Shown: positions 1 through 16,729 of the stretch, piece by piece | Numbering within the stretch: position 1 is the first letter of the stretch | Layout of the letters: each line of letters begins with the position of its first letter | Source: Diplosphaera chodatii | Lineage: Eukaryota > Chlorophyta > Trebouxiophyceae > Prasiolales > Stichococcaceae | DNA: 64,000 nt | Reading direction: 5' to 3' | Assembly: GCA_032358165.1 (NCBI GenBank) | Contig: JAALGY010000008.1 | Location: forward strand, 124,001-188,000 | Made by a program: the position numbers and the translations under genes | Notes under the pieces: generated by a model | Seen by the model: the letters and a program-made list of their open reading frames with translations, nothing else | What the model was told of the DNA's origin: nothing | Databases searched by the model: none

Positions 1-1
1 G

Positions 2-1260
2 TTCACCAACGACGCCGGCAGCCGCCACAAGTTCTTCATGGTGTGGAACTACGTGCGGCAGCTGCGGCGGTGGATCAAGGCCCGCCAGCGCGGTGCGGCC
101 TCAGCACAGGTGAGGCTACCTGAATCAAGAGCAGGTTACATCAGGTCCTTGGGATCTGACGATGGACAGCGGCGTGCTTGCTGCACAGCAGCGGCGTTGT
201 GTTGTTACCGCTGATTTTGATGGCTCCATGGCGATCCCCATGCCAATCTCGGAGTCGCCTGCAGCCAGCAGCACAGCAGCACTGCTGCCATGCTAACAGT
301 GCCAGGTCATACTCTCTGTGGGACAACCTCTGTCTGGGACAATGTCAAGGACAAATCACAGTTCGGCACATGGAGTCATTGGGCCGCACTTCCCTGCAGG
401 CGGCGTCTGGCAAAGCGCTTCGAGCCGGCAAGCGCACCCGTGGCACCGCTGCCGCCAGGTCGCAGGCTGCCACAGCAGCGGCAGCGCTACTGCCGCCGCC
501 GCCGCTATTGGCAGCGGCAGCGGCAGCGTCGACTGGTGCGCCGGCGGCGTCCGCCGCCGCCGTGGCGGCCGCTGCGGCGGCGCAGGCGGCGCTGCGGGGT
601 GTGTCCGGCGCAGGAGCGGCCCACGCCGCAGCGCAGCAGCATGCGGCGGCCCACCCTGGGGCGCCGCCCAGGCGGCCGCCGCAGCAGGCGCTGCAGCTGC
701 GGCCGGCGGCAGAGCTGGCAGCTGCGGAAGCGGCAGCGGCTGTAGCTGCAGCACCCACTGCTGCAGGGGGGGACAGCGAGGACGGCGGCGGCGAGCCGCT
801 GGGGGTGCTGCTGTCACGCGCGGCCGCTGCTGCGCATGCGTCACCCGCCACCGGTCTGCAGGTGATCGCAGCCAGCCGACGCGAGGGGTTGCGACGCTGC
901 ATAGCTGCCAAGCTTGGTTCTGCTGTTGAGCAGCGGGCTGCTGTACCGTGTATGGGTGCAAGCTGCAACCCTGAGGGACTGCTGCCCGTTGCATCCCACA
1001 GTTACTGGCCAAAGCCGTGCGCATTTGTGTAGGGGGCGCCAACAGAGGCAGCAGCGCAGAGGCAGTCGGATGCTGTAAGTCCTGCAGCAGCGGGCCCTGC
1101 GCCCGACCTTCAGCAGCCCAGCCTCGGGCGGCTGGCCGCAACCCCTGCGGCAGCGCTGGCGCCCAGCCTGAATGGTCCATCCAGTGGGGGCTTCTGTAGC
1201 ACCGCGCTGACAGGCTTCCGCTTTGACACCGCTGCCATATTGAGACACCTCATATTTTGA
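2..1260 (+). CDS. 3' part of an unidentified Ala-rich protein gene (5' end off the window)
   Basis: Three exons join in phase 0: 2-109, 400-861 and 1066-1260, ending in TGA. The first carries a conserved-looking stretch rich in aromatic and basic residues (FTNDAGSRHKFF, then MVWNYVRQLRRW), just before a GT donor. The second, 154 codons, is mostly Ala with Pro, Gln and Gly and a short acidic patch (GGDSEDGGGE). The last ends in FRFDTAAILRHLIF. I do not recognise the family; the only part likely to be alignable is the first exon. The low-complexity exon is open in several frames, so its reading rests on phase agreement with the flanking exons. The final acceptor is the least certain boundary. 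Confidence 0.55.
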
Positions 1261-5340
<4,080 letters not shown>

Positions 5341-5976
5341 GCGCAGCGCGGTCATCAGCTCCAGTACGAAGAGGCCATTAGCGAGATGTCCTCACCCTGA
5401 CCGGCCTCAACCTGTTGCTAAGATGGTGGCGTGACTCCTGGTGCAGGCTGTACAACAATAATGTCGAACTTCACCACCAGAGGTTGTGGCAGCCTACTGC
5501 CGAGGACTTGCATGATGTATCCAGTACTGTTACTGCATCAGTGCTTCGAAATGCACGACAGTGCAACGATACAGTACAGTCTACACCCTCCCCCACGATG
5601 CATAACCCCGTTCCCGATGTTGATGACATCCATGTCGGCGCCCGTCAAGTTGATGTTTGTGATCCGCTTTCCGTTACCTCCAGCTGACAGGCACCTCAGC
5701 ATCCATGTTTATTTGCATTGTGATGCTTGGCTTCACAATGGTCATACCTTGACCTGTCTGGTTTACAAGCCTGTCAACCTCATATGAGAGAGTCATGCCC
5801 ACTCAGCCCACTGCATAGAGCGTCGTGCTTTGCAGTATGCGACCAATAAGGCTCGACATCCTGCTCAGATCCCGTGCCCACCCTCGATGTACGGCAGCAA
5901 TACACGACATGCACAGGCCACTTATGCTGCTATTGAGGTACAGACTGCTTGTGAGGCACCTGGCACCCTGCCCAAG
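5341..5976. other. Convergent intergenic region between phytoene desaturase (+) and the F-box/LRR gene (-)
   Basis: Should hold both 3'UTRs. On the minus strand a TGTAA motif, the usual green-algal polyadenylation signal, occurs at 5763-5767, about 210 bp beyond the F-box gene stop. I found no matching signal for the plus-strand gene and no other gene. Confidence 0.4.
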
Positions 5977-8900
5977 TCACAGCAGCTGCACACAGTGCAT
6001 CTCATAATCATCGCCTCCGCCGATCAGGGGCGGCGGGCGCCATGCGTCGTCATCGATTTCGTGACAGAGTCTCAGGTGGGGGTGTGCTGTAGCTGCGGCT
6101 GCCGTGCTGATGCCCCCGCCAAGATATAGCAGCCGCATCGTCGTCTTGCCGAGCAGCGGGTCCCACGACCTGCGCTCAAAGCGCAAGCGCACGGGTGGGT
6201 GGGACGCCTTGCGGGCCCAGCCAGACCGCGATCCACAGCTGAGCAGATTAGGATTCATCACACACTCCCGTGCAGCCTCCGTAACGAGGCAGATGTGGTG
6301 CCGAAGTCGATCGTGCATGCACACCCGTACCAGCCGGGGCTCATGTTCAGGCTCAGCAAGCGCAGGGCTGGCGCTGCTGCAATCGCCGCTGGCAAGTCTG
6401 GGCATGCGGCGCTGGTCCACGTGAACATGTTCTCCATGTACAGCGCCGTGAGCTGGGCCAGGCGGCTCATGCCTGCACGATCAACAGTTGTCTCGTGGAA
6501 CGTCAAAAGGATATGCGCAGATAGGATGCAGTATCAGCGTACGGCAAGCTCGGGTCACCTGCGAGCATATCCGGTAAGATGTGGGCATATTTTATCGTGT
6601 CCTTGCCCCAGCCATTGACACGGAGCTCCCGCAAGCCCGGGCAACAAGCTGCTGGAGGTGCTCCCTGGCAGCACAAAAAAAGGTTGTGCCCTCAACACAT
6701 ATGACAGACCACAGATACTCAGGCAGCTGCTGATGAAGGGAGCCAAGCCAGCACTGGGCGGCAGATGCATGAAGGGTCATGAACATTGTGACACCGAGCA
6801 CTGAATCACACGCAAGACATCACCTTGAGTATGGTTGCAGGTCGAGACATGTCCAGGGCAGTCAACCGCAGCATGCAGCAGCCTGGTGGCAGGCTGCTCA
6901 AGGTGCCAGACATGTCCAGCTGCTGTAATGAGGGCAGAGCTGCCAGGTGCTGGAGGCCATTGTGACCTGCAATAGCGCATGCATGTATGCTTGCATGCAT
7001 GGGAGTCTCGGCACTGTTACGCGATACAACATCGTATCTCCGTGTCCCCGCCAACCGAAGAAGAGAGGCTTACCTACGGCTAGGCAGTCTGCAATGCCCA
7101 GCTGGTGCAGGTTGGTCAGCGCCTTGCAGATCATCTGGCAGCCCCTACACCAGGCACTGTTGCTGTTTGCAACTCGAGCATGTCGATATTGAACAGACAC
7201 GAGCAATGTCCAGCAGCACTGCTGCCTGCTTGGCAGCATGATGCTTGAAGCCATAGTTGGGAAGCCACCTTTCGGAGCACAGAATGTTGCCAGACCCAAG
7301 CTGCAAGCACTGCAGTGCAGACAGATGACATATCTGTTCCAGCGCTGCCCGGCAGCCAGACTGAAGCGTCAAATGCAACAGGTCCAGCCTTGTGAGATGC
7401 AGCAGCCGCATGTTAGCTGGCAGCTGTAGCCCCTGGAAGACAACATGAATAGCACTGAGCTTGATGGAGATCTGCAGACCCGGTCAGGTTGCGGCGGCGA
7501 TTCGGTCCTAACATACGTTTCAATGTGTTTCCATGAGACGACCACCATCTTGTTGCTTTTGCAGCTAACACAAGCAGCAGATCAGGGAACCAATTACAGT
7601 GCCACTGTGGCCGCAGGCAAAACACTCGTACCTGCACATCGGCATGCTGCATGGCAAGGCTGCACAGGAGTGTGAGGTGGGTCAAGCCGCTGCTACTTTG
7701 CGCCAGGGCGCCTGCGACGACGCCATTCATAGCTAGCGCGGTAAGCGCCGTCAGAGGCGCCAGCATCGTGGCGGTTTCAGCGTCTGCAGACAATCATCAT
7801 CGGTGCTGGCCATCCATATACAATACTGAAGCTGCAAAGCTGCATTACAGCTCACAGCACTGCATGCATGGCTCCGACCTGATATCGGGTGCCAGACGTC
7901 AAGTGGGTCCAGCCATTCGCTGAAGAACGTCAGCCGCTGCAGCCCGCTCAGGCATGCAATGGGCAGCTGAGCGTCCGAGTGGCGCACTCTGCTGGATGGC
8001 ACACTCAAGTGCAGAGCCGTCAGGAATGTAAGCGCTGTGAAAGCTGTGGATGCCATGGTTTCGGGACTCCAGTCGCGCAGCTGCAAGTGTTGCAGGCTCC
8101 CTGCAAGCGATGTGAGAGCTGCTGCGCCTGCAAGGCACAGCAGAGCCTGCCATTGCTGAGGCAGTCACAAAACAGAGGGTGGCACCCGGACGCATGCTGC
8201 ATGTCTTGCAGCACAGACCAGCCAGATACATTTCTGCTGATGTTGCATGTGCGGGATGGAGTGGTGCCACAGCAGTCTCGACTGGCACAGCAGAAGCACA
8301 TTCAAGGCGAGTATACAGATCAGATGACTTGCCAGGAACAATTGTGCTGCCAAGAATCAAGGTGTGGAGCCTGCACACACGCACCATGTGGCATCTCTGC
8401 ATATGCCTAAGTGCAGCACTTACACTGTGCCAAAGCAGCAGTTGATGCAGCTGGCTATAGATGGCAGGGTTTTGGAGGATTGGGAGTTCTCACCGAGTCA
8501 ACTGTGTCACCGCCATAGGCATGGGAAGCACGCGCCAGGTGATTGGTAGCCCTTCCCAGGGATACAGGTCCGAGATGTCCAGGTAGGTGAGTGTGGGTGC
8601 CAGTTGCGTCAGGAGGGGCAGGTTCTTGATCACCTGTCTTGACAGATGTCTGAAGGCAATCAACCTGGAACATATTTCAGGCAGCACTGCCACACGCACA
8701 CAACAGCGTCTACACGAGCAGCAGCTGTCACACACACCTGAGTTGGCTCACAGCCAGCCAGCGATAACCGGGCAAGCTGAGGCAACTGCGCTACTGCCCT
8801 CAGCGAAGCAGGTTCACCGATCCTGCCAAGACCGCGGCCAGCTGTATGTGAGCCATACCAATTCCTAGAAGATGCATGCTTGGCTGTTGCGGCCAGCAGA

Positions 8901-9362
8901 GCCAGTGTGTCCAGGATTGTCAGCAGCACTGCCATCATATACTTACTGCAAAACGCTCAGCCGTAGTGAGGATAGTGCTGGAAGGACAGCCGGCAGCTTC
9001 TGCAGCTGCCTGGCGACCTCCTTGCCTGACTTCCAGTGCAGACGGTACAGATCAAGGTCCTTGACGGCTGTGAACGCTGCCGCTACAGCGGCGCATGGCG
9101 CAGCTGCAGGCTTTATGGTGCCATGCGGACCGCTGTCGATGGTACGCCGCCATCTGTGGCACACCAGCCTTGCTGCAGCCCGGTCCGCTATGTCATCCAG
9201 CCTGCGCTGCGACTTCAACCTCACTGCATGCCCCTCCGTGGAACAGCTGTGAACTCACACAGCTTCTATCATGTATGCAGATAATCGCGGTCACCGGCTG
9301 CTGCCATTGAAGACCAGGTCGAGAACGTCGTCTGGCAGCTGCGCAATGTGATGCACTGACAT
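5977..9362 (-). CDS. F-box / leucine-rich-repeat protein
   Basis: Exon 1 (9295-9362) starts MSVHHIAQLPDDVLDLVF, an F-box core that in this family docks SKP1 of an SCF ubiquitin ligase. Exon 2 (8947-9246) continues with RLDDIADRAAARLVCHRWRR, the usual F-box tail, joined across a very short 48 bp intron. Exons 3 (8738-8822) and 4 (8494-8633) join in phase and read as leucine-rich repeats (LRAVAQLPQLARLSLAGCE; LAPTLTYLDISDLYPW). Further repeat-bearing exons are visible near 8000-8090, 7670-7790, 7330-7410, 7090-7130, 6800-6960 and 6350-6490, but I did not fix all their joins. The last exon ends HCVQLL and stop at 5977-5979. The substrate cannot be told. Lineage-specific expansion of such genes is common in chlorophytes. 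Confidence 0.8.
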
Positions 9363-10129
9363 CCTGGAAGCCGTTCACGCTTCACGGTGCAATCCGGTGC
9401 AGATCGCTGCGAGCTTGCAGCTGTTCTCAAGCCCAGTACAGTCGAGATGGAATGACCACATTGCATGTCTGTCCTGACGCATTCATGGCGTCGTGTCGCA
9501 GGAACTGCCTCGTTGGTAAGTGTATGAAATGACCGCGCTCGACGCGATCTGATGTCGCTGCTAACATACGTCAACAGGTCTGCACGTAGCAGCGTAATGC
9601 GCAGATCGCCTAGCACTTTAGTACTGTTTGGTCAGCCTTCGATGGCCGGGTCTGTCCAATGAAATCTTGTGCATGTGCCCCTGTTTGCATTTCTCTACGG
9701 ATAACTGCGCCCGGCTGCTAGCAGACCATCAGACCACGAGTCGTCGCACCAGTGCCCGCCATGTCGCATACGTGATTCGCGCTGGCGCGGTGACCAGCGT
9801 GTAGCAGGTTTTCAAGTGGTGGTGCTTGAAAACCATAATGCATGGTCATGGCGATCGAGACTTCAGGCCACACACACGACAAGCAACGGTCCAGCTGCAA
9901 ATCTCATGCTCGCCTGACAGGTGTGGTGCGATGCCCTTGCACACGAGGCGCAGCAAACTGACAAGACAACATGCCGCATCCTGCGCCCTGCGGCTGGCAG
10001 ATACTAGCATAACGTCTCAGCAACAGGGTGCCAGTTGCGCAGAGTTTGATTGGCCTCTGGAGACCTGCTACCAAGCCCCTTGAGTCCTTGCGATCGGTGG
10101 CGCGCACCTGAGCGCAGCGCATCCACACC
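9363..10129. promoter_or_regulatory. Divergent promoter region between the F-box/LRR gene and the kelch gene
   Basis: A 767 bp spacer between two divergently transcribed start codons. It must contain both promoters and 5'UTRs. I see no clear TATA box and no other gene. GC content is lower than in the flanking exons. Confidence 0.4.
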
Positions 10130-13100
10130 ATGGAGTGGCGCCGCTGCGAGCCAGGTGCTGCACATCGTCGAGCCTCATGATGGCTATCCTGCACGTCAGT
10201 TTAATTGCGCACCTGCTGATGTCCGCCAGCAGGTGCCACAGCGGCACACTGGCGCCGTGGATCACAAGCTGATGGTGCGTGTCAACAGGAAGTGCCGGCG
10301 ATCCGCCGCCGGCGGCGCGCATCGGCCACGTGGCGGCGGCCATCGACGCGACCGCCACCTGGGGCACGGAGCTGGTTGTCGTGCACGGCGGCATCGGGGA
10401 GGACAAGCACGCGCTCAGGTGCTATGGTCTGCAAGTCTGGCGCACCTGCTCCGTGGCTACTGAAGCAGGAGCCGCATCTGTGGCGAGGAAGCTGCTAGCC
10501 TCGCGCAGCAGCAGTGCTGATCGCATGTCACCATTGCCCTCAAGACCGGGTTGCCGGCAACAACCGGACTGACAGGGCGAGGTGCTGCTCTCATGGGTAG
10601 GTGCTGTGCTGGCCGGCGGAGGGCAGCGCAGCACCAGCAGCACGCCCAGCTGCGGCGCGAGGTGTCTGACAATGCACTTGGCTGCCCTGGACCATGTCTC
10701 ACGTGATCATTTGCGCAGGGACGTGTGCGTCATGGAGGCGAGCGACACGCACTGGTTCCGCCCGGAGCCCGCGTCGGGCAGCGGCCCCGCGGCGAGGGCG
10801 TTCCACGCCGCCGCGGCGCTCGGCACCACGCTGTTCCTGCATGGCGGCCACGTGTACGTGAAGGAGAAGAAGGGGCTGCACAAGTTCGACGACCTGTGGG
10901 CTCTGGAGACGGTGAGTGAGAGCGAGTTGCGTGCTTTAGGTGTAAGCTTCCATGAACCATGCACTCAAGCTGCGGGGGCTTGCGTCGCTGACAGCAACCA
11001 AGGTCACATGCCGCCTTGAAAGACTCAGGACGCCTGACAGCAAGCCGCAATGATCAGCAGCAGCAGCTCCATCCCCCGCCGCAATGCAGTGCTTATGTGC
11101 TGAGGCTTGACTGCCTTTTGATGACCTCCTTTTTGTCATCCTGTGAGCCATGCGGACCACCTTCCGGGAAATATTGACGCTGGTGGAGTTGGGGCGGCAG
11201 CCGGGTGCGGTCCTCGGCGCGAGATCTAGTAGAGCCAGTACACTGCTGAAGTGCGGTCATCAAATTACCTCAGGACACGTGGGAGTGGCGGCTGGTGGAG
11301 CTGGGCGGCGGCGGCGTGCGCCCCTTGGCGCACATCCAGTAAAGCTCCCAATCACTAAAGTACTGACGACTCATGATCTCAGGACACCTGGGAGTGGCGG
11401 CTGGTGGAGCTGGGCGGCGGCGGGGTGCGCCCCTCGGCGCGCGACTTTGCCAAGCTGGCCGCGCTGCCGGGCGGCCGCCTGCTGCTGTTCGGCGGCCTGG
11501 ACGCCGCCGAGAAGCGCCTGGACGACGCCTGGCTGTTCGACGCCGCCACGTGCGCTGTCCTATGCAGCGGGGTTTTAGGGTTTCCGTTCGGGGGACAGCC
11601 ATGCGCTGTCCCCCGGACGCTTGTGGTGTCACAAAGTCAGCCTTGCTGCGGCTGTTACTGCTGTTGTCGCTTCCTGTATCAGGGACACTGGTTACATGAC
11701 GATGCAGTCCAATGTGGTGCCTCATCATCATGTGACAACCTGGACATCCTGTGTGTTGGTGCTGTAGGCGCACTTGGAGCGAGGTGCGGGCGGGGGGTGT
11801 GAGACCGAAGCCGCGCTACGGCCACGGCCTGGCGCTCCTGGGCGGCCCTGGGTCGGATGCTGCCACCGACCCCAGGGCGCTGGTGTTTGCCGGGGAGACC
11901 GCGTCAGGTGAACGCCTGACCGTGCTGCTGACGCGACTGCCACAGCATGTCATCAGCTTTGGCGGGCTTGCTTGGCGCACGCAGTAACAAGCTCTGCACT
12001 GCTGGCAGTGCCTGCGCAGCTCCCCTGGCCATAAGGGCCCTGCTGGACAGCAGCGTCTGTGGTAGCTCCTCGCTCTGCTGGCCTTCTTCACCGCCGACGC
12101 GAGTGGCGGCTGCTCAGAAGCCGAGCCTGCCCTCGTTCACCGTCAGCCTCGACACGTGACCGCCGTGGTCGTGACCGCAGGTGCGGTGGCGGACATGTAT
12201 GTGCTGCGGGGCCTGGCAGCGCCCGGGGCAGCCGGCGGTGGTGAGCCGAAGAGCCTCCAGCCCGTGTGGACGCCGCTCGAGGCGTCAGGCACCGCCCCGT
12301 CACCCCGCAAGGGCCACACCATCGCAGGTGCGCCGGTCAGCGAGGCGCATTCGGCCCGAGACGCCTGCATCAGGTGGCAGCGACAGCATGGTGTTGGTGG
12401 TGATGGGCGCTCTTCCGTCTGCCCTGCTGGACCGCGTCCCTGGCGCCACCAGTATGTGGTCAGGAGCTCAGATCGAGGGCAGCGCTGCATTGGTCCTACT
12501 CTAATCCTGCCCGTGTTCCTACCTCGTACACGCGCAAAGTATGGGGGCATGTGGTGCGGCCGCCAGCGCCGGCGAGGCTGCGCCGCACGACTGCTGTCAC
12601 GCGGTGCAGCGACACCGCGCGGCGTCGTGGTCGCCTGCGGCCACACGGCCACCGTGGGCTGGCTGCGGTCCCGCACCGACACCTTCCACTCGGACGTGCA
12701 CCTGCTGGAGGCGGCGGCCCCCGCGGCGGCGGCGCCGGGCTCTGCCGGCGGTCTGCGCTGGGTTGCGCTGTCGACAGGTGGCCCCCATATGCTGGAGCCT
12801 CCCTGCTGCCATGTGACGGTCGTGTGCCGGAAGTGTTTGCGAGCTGCAACACAACCGCACTCAGGCAGAGGCGGCTGTTGGACTCCGGCAGTGATAGGCT
12901 GTATGGGTCATGTATCAGCCTCTGCTGGCAGCTCCATCCACGCCGCGAGTGGTCGAGCACATGCTGCTGTGTGGATGCGCAGGCAGCGATGCAGAGGCGA
13001 CGGCGGCGGTCGTGGCCGGCGGCGCCGCAGGGCCGGCGCCACGGGAGTACCACACGCTGACGGCATTTGCAGACGGTCGCCTGCTGCTGTTTGGCGGTAT

Positions 13101-15012
13101 GTTTCTCGAGCGTAGTAATGCGGAAGTCAAGGATGCACTGATAGAGGAGCTGTGCACCAGTTGCATGTGACACCTTCCGTGTCGTGGTCATGCATGGCAG
13201 TCACACCGATGAGTGTCCGCAGACCCTGCAGCACCTGATATCCTTGTGTGGGGATTGCCATCACGTCACACATCACGCAATGGATCAGCACGCACAAGGA
13301 ACCCCATACCTCCATCATGTAGATATTTTCACGGCTGTATCTCGACAGGGGGCAACGGGAAGGAGATGTACGGCGACGCCTGGTGGCTGGTGCTGCACAG
13401 ACCCGGCAGCCAGCAGCGCAGCCCGCAGCCAGTCGCGCCGCCGCCGCCAGCAGCAGCACCAGCGGGGGCGCAGCAGGCGTCGCCGCAGTGGCCCATGCCG
13501 CCGGCGGCGGGTGCTGCGCCCGCCCCTCCCGGCCACCCCAGCCGCCCTGCCGCCGCAAACGCGCCTGGCGCCCGGCAGCCGCCGCCGCCGCCGCAGCAGC
13601 AGCAGCAGCCGCAAATGCAGGTGACCGGATGCCTTTACACTTGCTCCCTTCGCATTTGTGGAGTCGACCTGAGAAGCCCCTGAGAGCTGCCAGCGCAGTA
13701 GCGGACGCTACGTACCACGGGGTCCTGTGTGACCTGTCCCTGCATGAAGTATGCCTGCAACCCCCACGCAATGCCGCACAGGCGCATGCACAGTCCCGCG
13801 GGCCTAGGCAAGCCGCCGCGACGCCGCAGAAGCCGGCGGCGCCGGCGCCGGCGTGGTGGGAATCTATAGCGTCCACCGCGCGCTCCTGGACGCCCGGCGG
13901 CGGCGGCGGCTCCCCCGCTGCAGGGGGCCCCGCCGGCGCTGCGGGGCCTCCGGGCGGCGCCGTCGCTCCAGGGCCGCCCGGGCGGCACTCGGGCACCGGC
14001 GGCCTCAGCCTCCTGGACCAGGACTCTGGTGACTCTAGCTGTGTGACCCAGCTGTAGCGCCCACTGTTGAATATCTATGTTCGTGCAGCGGTTGCTGGTA
14101 CTATCACCTCGGCTGGGCCTTGTTGATTGTTGGACCCAAGATGGAAACAACCTCGGTGTCGACCAAGGCTGAGCTCTGCAGCTATATGTAGAGATGGTGC
14201 CTCGCCTCACTCAAAAACTATGAATGCAAACTTCAGGTATCCCCATGGACACGGCGACTGCCGAGGCTGTGGCGGCGGCGGCGGCGGCGGCTGAGCTGGA
14301 GACGCTGCGGGAGCAGCTGGGGCTGCCGCCGGTCGCGCCGCCGCTGCCCCCGCCGCCGCCGGCGGCAGAAAAGGTTCAGTCCAGTCCTCTTGACGGCAGA
14401 CAAACGAGCGCTGTTGGATAATGTATGAACATCGGGGCGTCACAGCCCAAGCTGGTATAGACCTGTCGCTGGTGATAGTCAGCTGCCTGCATCTCAAGCC
14501 TCTTGCAGCATGCTCCACCCAGCTTGATGGGGTGATCCAAAACAGCGTTGGATGTGCCCAGGACGCGGCGCTCCTGGAGCTGGGATCCAGGGCACTGGCG
14601 GCCGCGCAGGGCGCCGGCGGCGGGCCTGCACCCTACGCCCCGAAGCCGCCCGCCGCGCAGCGCGTCGCCGCGGCCCGAGCCGCTCTCAGCCAGACAGGTG
14701 AAGCCAAACATGCAGCTTGGCCACACTGGCGGCAGCTGTGTCACGCATGCGCGTCGCGCTGATGCAAGCATGCTGACGTGTGCAGAGCCGGAGGCCCTGC
14801 CGCTGGCGGACCTGCCGACGCTGGTGGCGGACTACCAGCGGCTCGCGGCATCCACGCCGCTTCCTGCTTCTCCCAAACCAGGCGCCGCACAGGTCGCCGA
14901 CGGCACCGATGCTGCACGCTTCACGCACCTGGCAGCACACGACCTCAGGCTGGCCGAGCTGCCGCAGCTCGTCGCCTGCTACCGGCGGCTGCTGCAGCCG
15001 GCGCTCGCCTGA
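10130..15012 (+). CDS. Kelch-repeat protein with Pro/Gln-rich linker and repeated C-terminal motif
   Basis: Thirteen exons join in exact phase: 10130-10154, 10289-10418, 10719-10911, 11383-11549, 11768-11907, 12181-12327, 12610-12777, 12983-13096, 13349-13620, 13794-14028, 14237-14373, 14562-14697 and 14786-15012, giving 696 aa. Exons 1-9 encode about six kelch blades with diagnostic double-Gly strands (VVVHGGIG, LFLHGGHVY, LLLFGGLD, LALLGGPG, LLLFGG) and W/PR-H motifs (PRYGHGLALL, PRKGHT), predicting a beta-propeller for protein binding. Exon 9 onward is Pro/Gln/Gly/Ala-rich. The last exon holds two related segments, LADLPTLVADYQRL and LAELPQLVACYRRL. No BTB, F-box or phosphatase domain is attached, so the partner is unknown. 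The very short first exon (MEWRRCEP) was chosen because it supplies the expected blade start in phase. Confidence 0.85.
11180..11440 (+). repeat. Three tandem copies of the start of kelch exon 4
   Basis: The real exon 4 begins at 11383. Its first about 60 bp, with the upstream intron tail and AG acceptor, recur at 11274 (109 bp upstream), sharing GACAC.TGGGAGTGGCGGCTGG (one mismatch) and GAGCTGGGCGGCGG. A more diverged copy aligns about 112 bp further up, with CTGGTGGAG at 11180. The two upstream copies lack a usable donor; the 11274 copy runs into an in-frame TAA. They are best read as pseudo-exons inside intron 3. Confidence 0.85.
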
Positions 15013-15085
15013 GGAGTGTATGGCAAACCTTCAGCAGTCGACAGCTACCGGCAGCTGCTGCAGCCGGCGCCGGCCTGAAGAGCAC
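14975..15085 (+). repeat. 66-bp tandem duplication across the kelch stop codon
   Basis: The segment encoding CYRRLLQPALA plus stop (near 14974-15012) recurs about 66 bp later at 15040-15078 as GCTACCGGCAGCTGCTGCAG followed by CCGGCG and TGA. The second copy lies in the 3'UTR. With the two related segments inside the last exon, this makes three generations of the same helical motif. Confidence 0.8.
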
Positions 15086-16729
15086 ACAACGGCCTGCAGC
15101 GGCCGATCAGCACCGAAACCGTCGAGCCAGATGCAGTTCGTGTCAGGCTGCATGGCTGCTGGAATCAGCGGACCAAATAAAACGCTCCTGTGGGATGGTG
15201 CGCCGCATCAGGCAGGTGCTGGGGCCACAGAGCAGCGGCTGCAGGGATTACCTGGCGGCAGTGTTCTGCCTTCCGAGCTGAAACAGGCAGCATGTCTTCA
15301 GCTGGATTGTTTCAGGGCAGCAGGGCAGCAGGTGTTGAAGGCTGCAGCAAGCGGTACAGGCTCCGCCATTTCTGCATGTCCGCAGCGGTGCAAAGCTTCC
15401 TCTGACAGGCTGGAAGCCATGGCAAGTAGCAGATGGACAGGCGTGTGGCAGCAGGACACTTGACTGCATGCAGCTCGTGTCATGCTCCGATCGTATGCTC
15501 AACATACAATGCACAGTCGTGCCTCGGCCCAGGCAAGGTGTAAGCCAGGCTGCCCAGCCGGTGACTAATACAGCTGTCAAAAAGCCCCCCTACAGCAAGT
15601 ACGTCAGCTTAACGCGTAGCTTCCGCTGCTTGGAAACACAGATGTCGCCAGTTGTGACCAAATCCTGTGATACAGCTCCCTCCGCACACCGTTTCAGGCT
15701 ATGAAGATGCCTCGTATGAGGTTTTGAGACACGGCACCATAGCAGGATGCGCAAACGTAGCCAGTCATGATGACACGTGGCTGATGACGTGGACACAGCG
15801 CACCACGCCTCGCGTGAGCGCCAGTGCGCCACTTCAGGTCCACTCTGCGTGCCAGGTGTTACAATATACATTACAAGTAGTGGAGCTCTGTAGCAGCTTG
15901 CTGCGCTGCTGAAGGGCCGTGGCTGCCGTGTATCAGAACATCGAAGGGGTTTCTGAGAAACTACACAGGTGTAGTTGGCGCTGTAGGGCGAAGCACTGTA
16001 CATTCACCACCACTCGCCAGGTACCGCCTTGAGCTGCCAAGCGCCGCTGGGTTTGCAGCACTCACACGACGCTAGCTGTGGTACTGCGACGCATATGCTG
16101 GGCCACCCCTACCAGATGTCACACCTGCTGTTGAGGACGCCTCGAGGTCGTTGTTTCTTGGAACGGGCGTGGCAGCTGTTGTCAGGCCTGCCTGTTAGAA
16201 TGCTGTTTCGGGGCCTGCTTGCTGCGTGATGTGGCACTCCCCAGTAAAAAGCTCGGCAGGATGGCATAACCTTCTGCTTTGTTCACCGCTGCGAGCCTGT
16301 TGTATCACCACCCAGCAGCCGGACATAGGGTTCAGACATGCTGTCATGCTTGCCGTGCAGTGCCCCAGCACCTTTGCAGCCGCTGCTGTTGACACTCTGG
16401 TGCTGTTCATGTGCAGGTGCGCAGGCGTACAGGTGTCCGGCGCAGGAGCGTCCGGGCAGTTGGGCAGCCGCCTCCTGAATACAGCCAACAGACGGCATTA
16501 GTCTCGCCGGGCCGCCGAGGCAGTGGCCCCTGACACCTGCCAGGCAGCGCTGCCTCAGCAGGCGGCATCGCCACCGCGTCCCGGCTCGGCACCGCTGGCC
16601 AGGGTCGCCAAGCAGACAGCCGGGCCAGGCCCCGCCGTGGGCAGCAGCAGCCGCGGCCACAGCAGCGCAATGCAGCCGAGGCAGGCGGCCAAGGCGGCAG
16701 GCTGCATCCGCAGCCGCAGGCAGCTCACC
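15013..16729. other. 1.7 kb intergenic region, no gene supported
   Basis: Lies between the kelch and protease genes, both plus strand. Apart from the duplicated kelch tail at its start I see no conserved exon, tRNA or transposon end. A TGTAA at about 15539 is a weak polyadenylation candidate. An open frame runs into the protease first exon from about 16520 and could be 5'UTR or an N-terminal extension. Confidence 0.4.

Noticed and set aside
11274..11335. Upstream kelch exon copy as a real alternative exon
   Set aside because: It has an acceptor but reaches an in-frame stop without a donor, and the phased gene needs only the 11383 copy.
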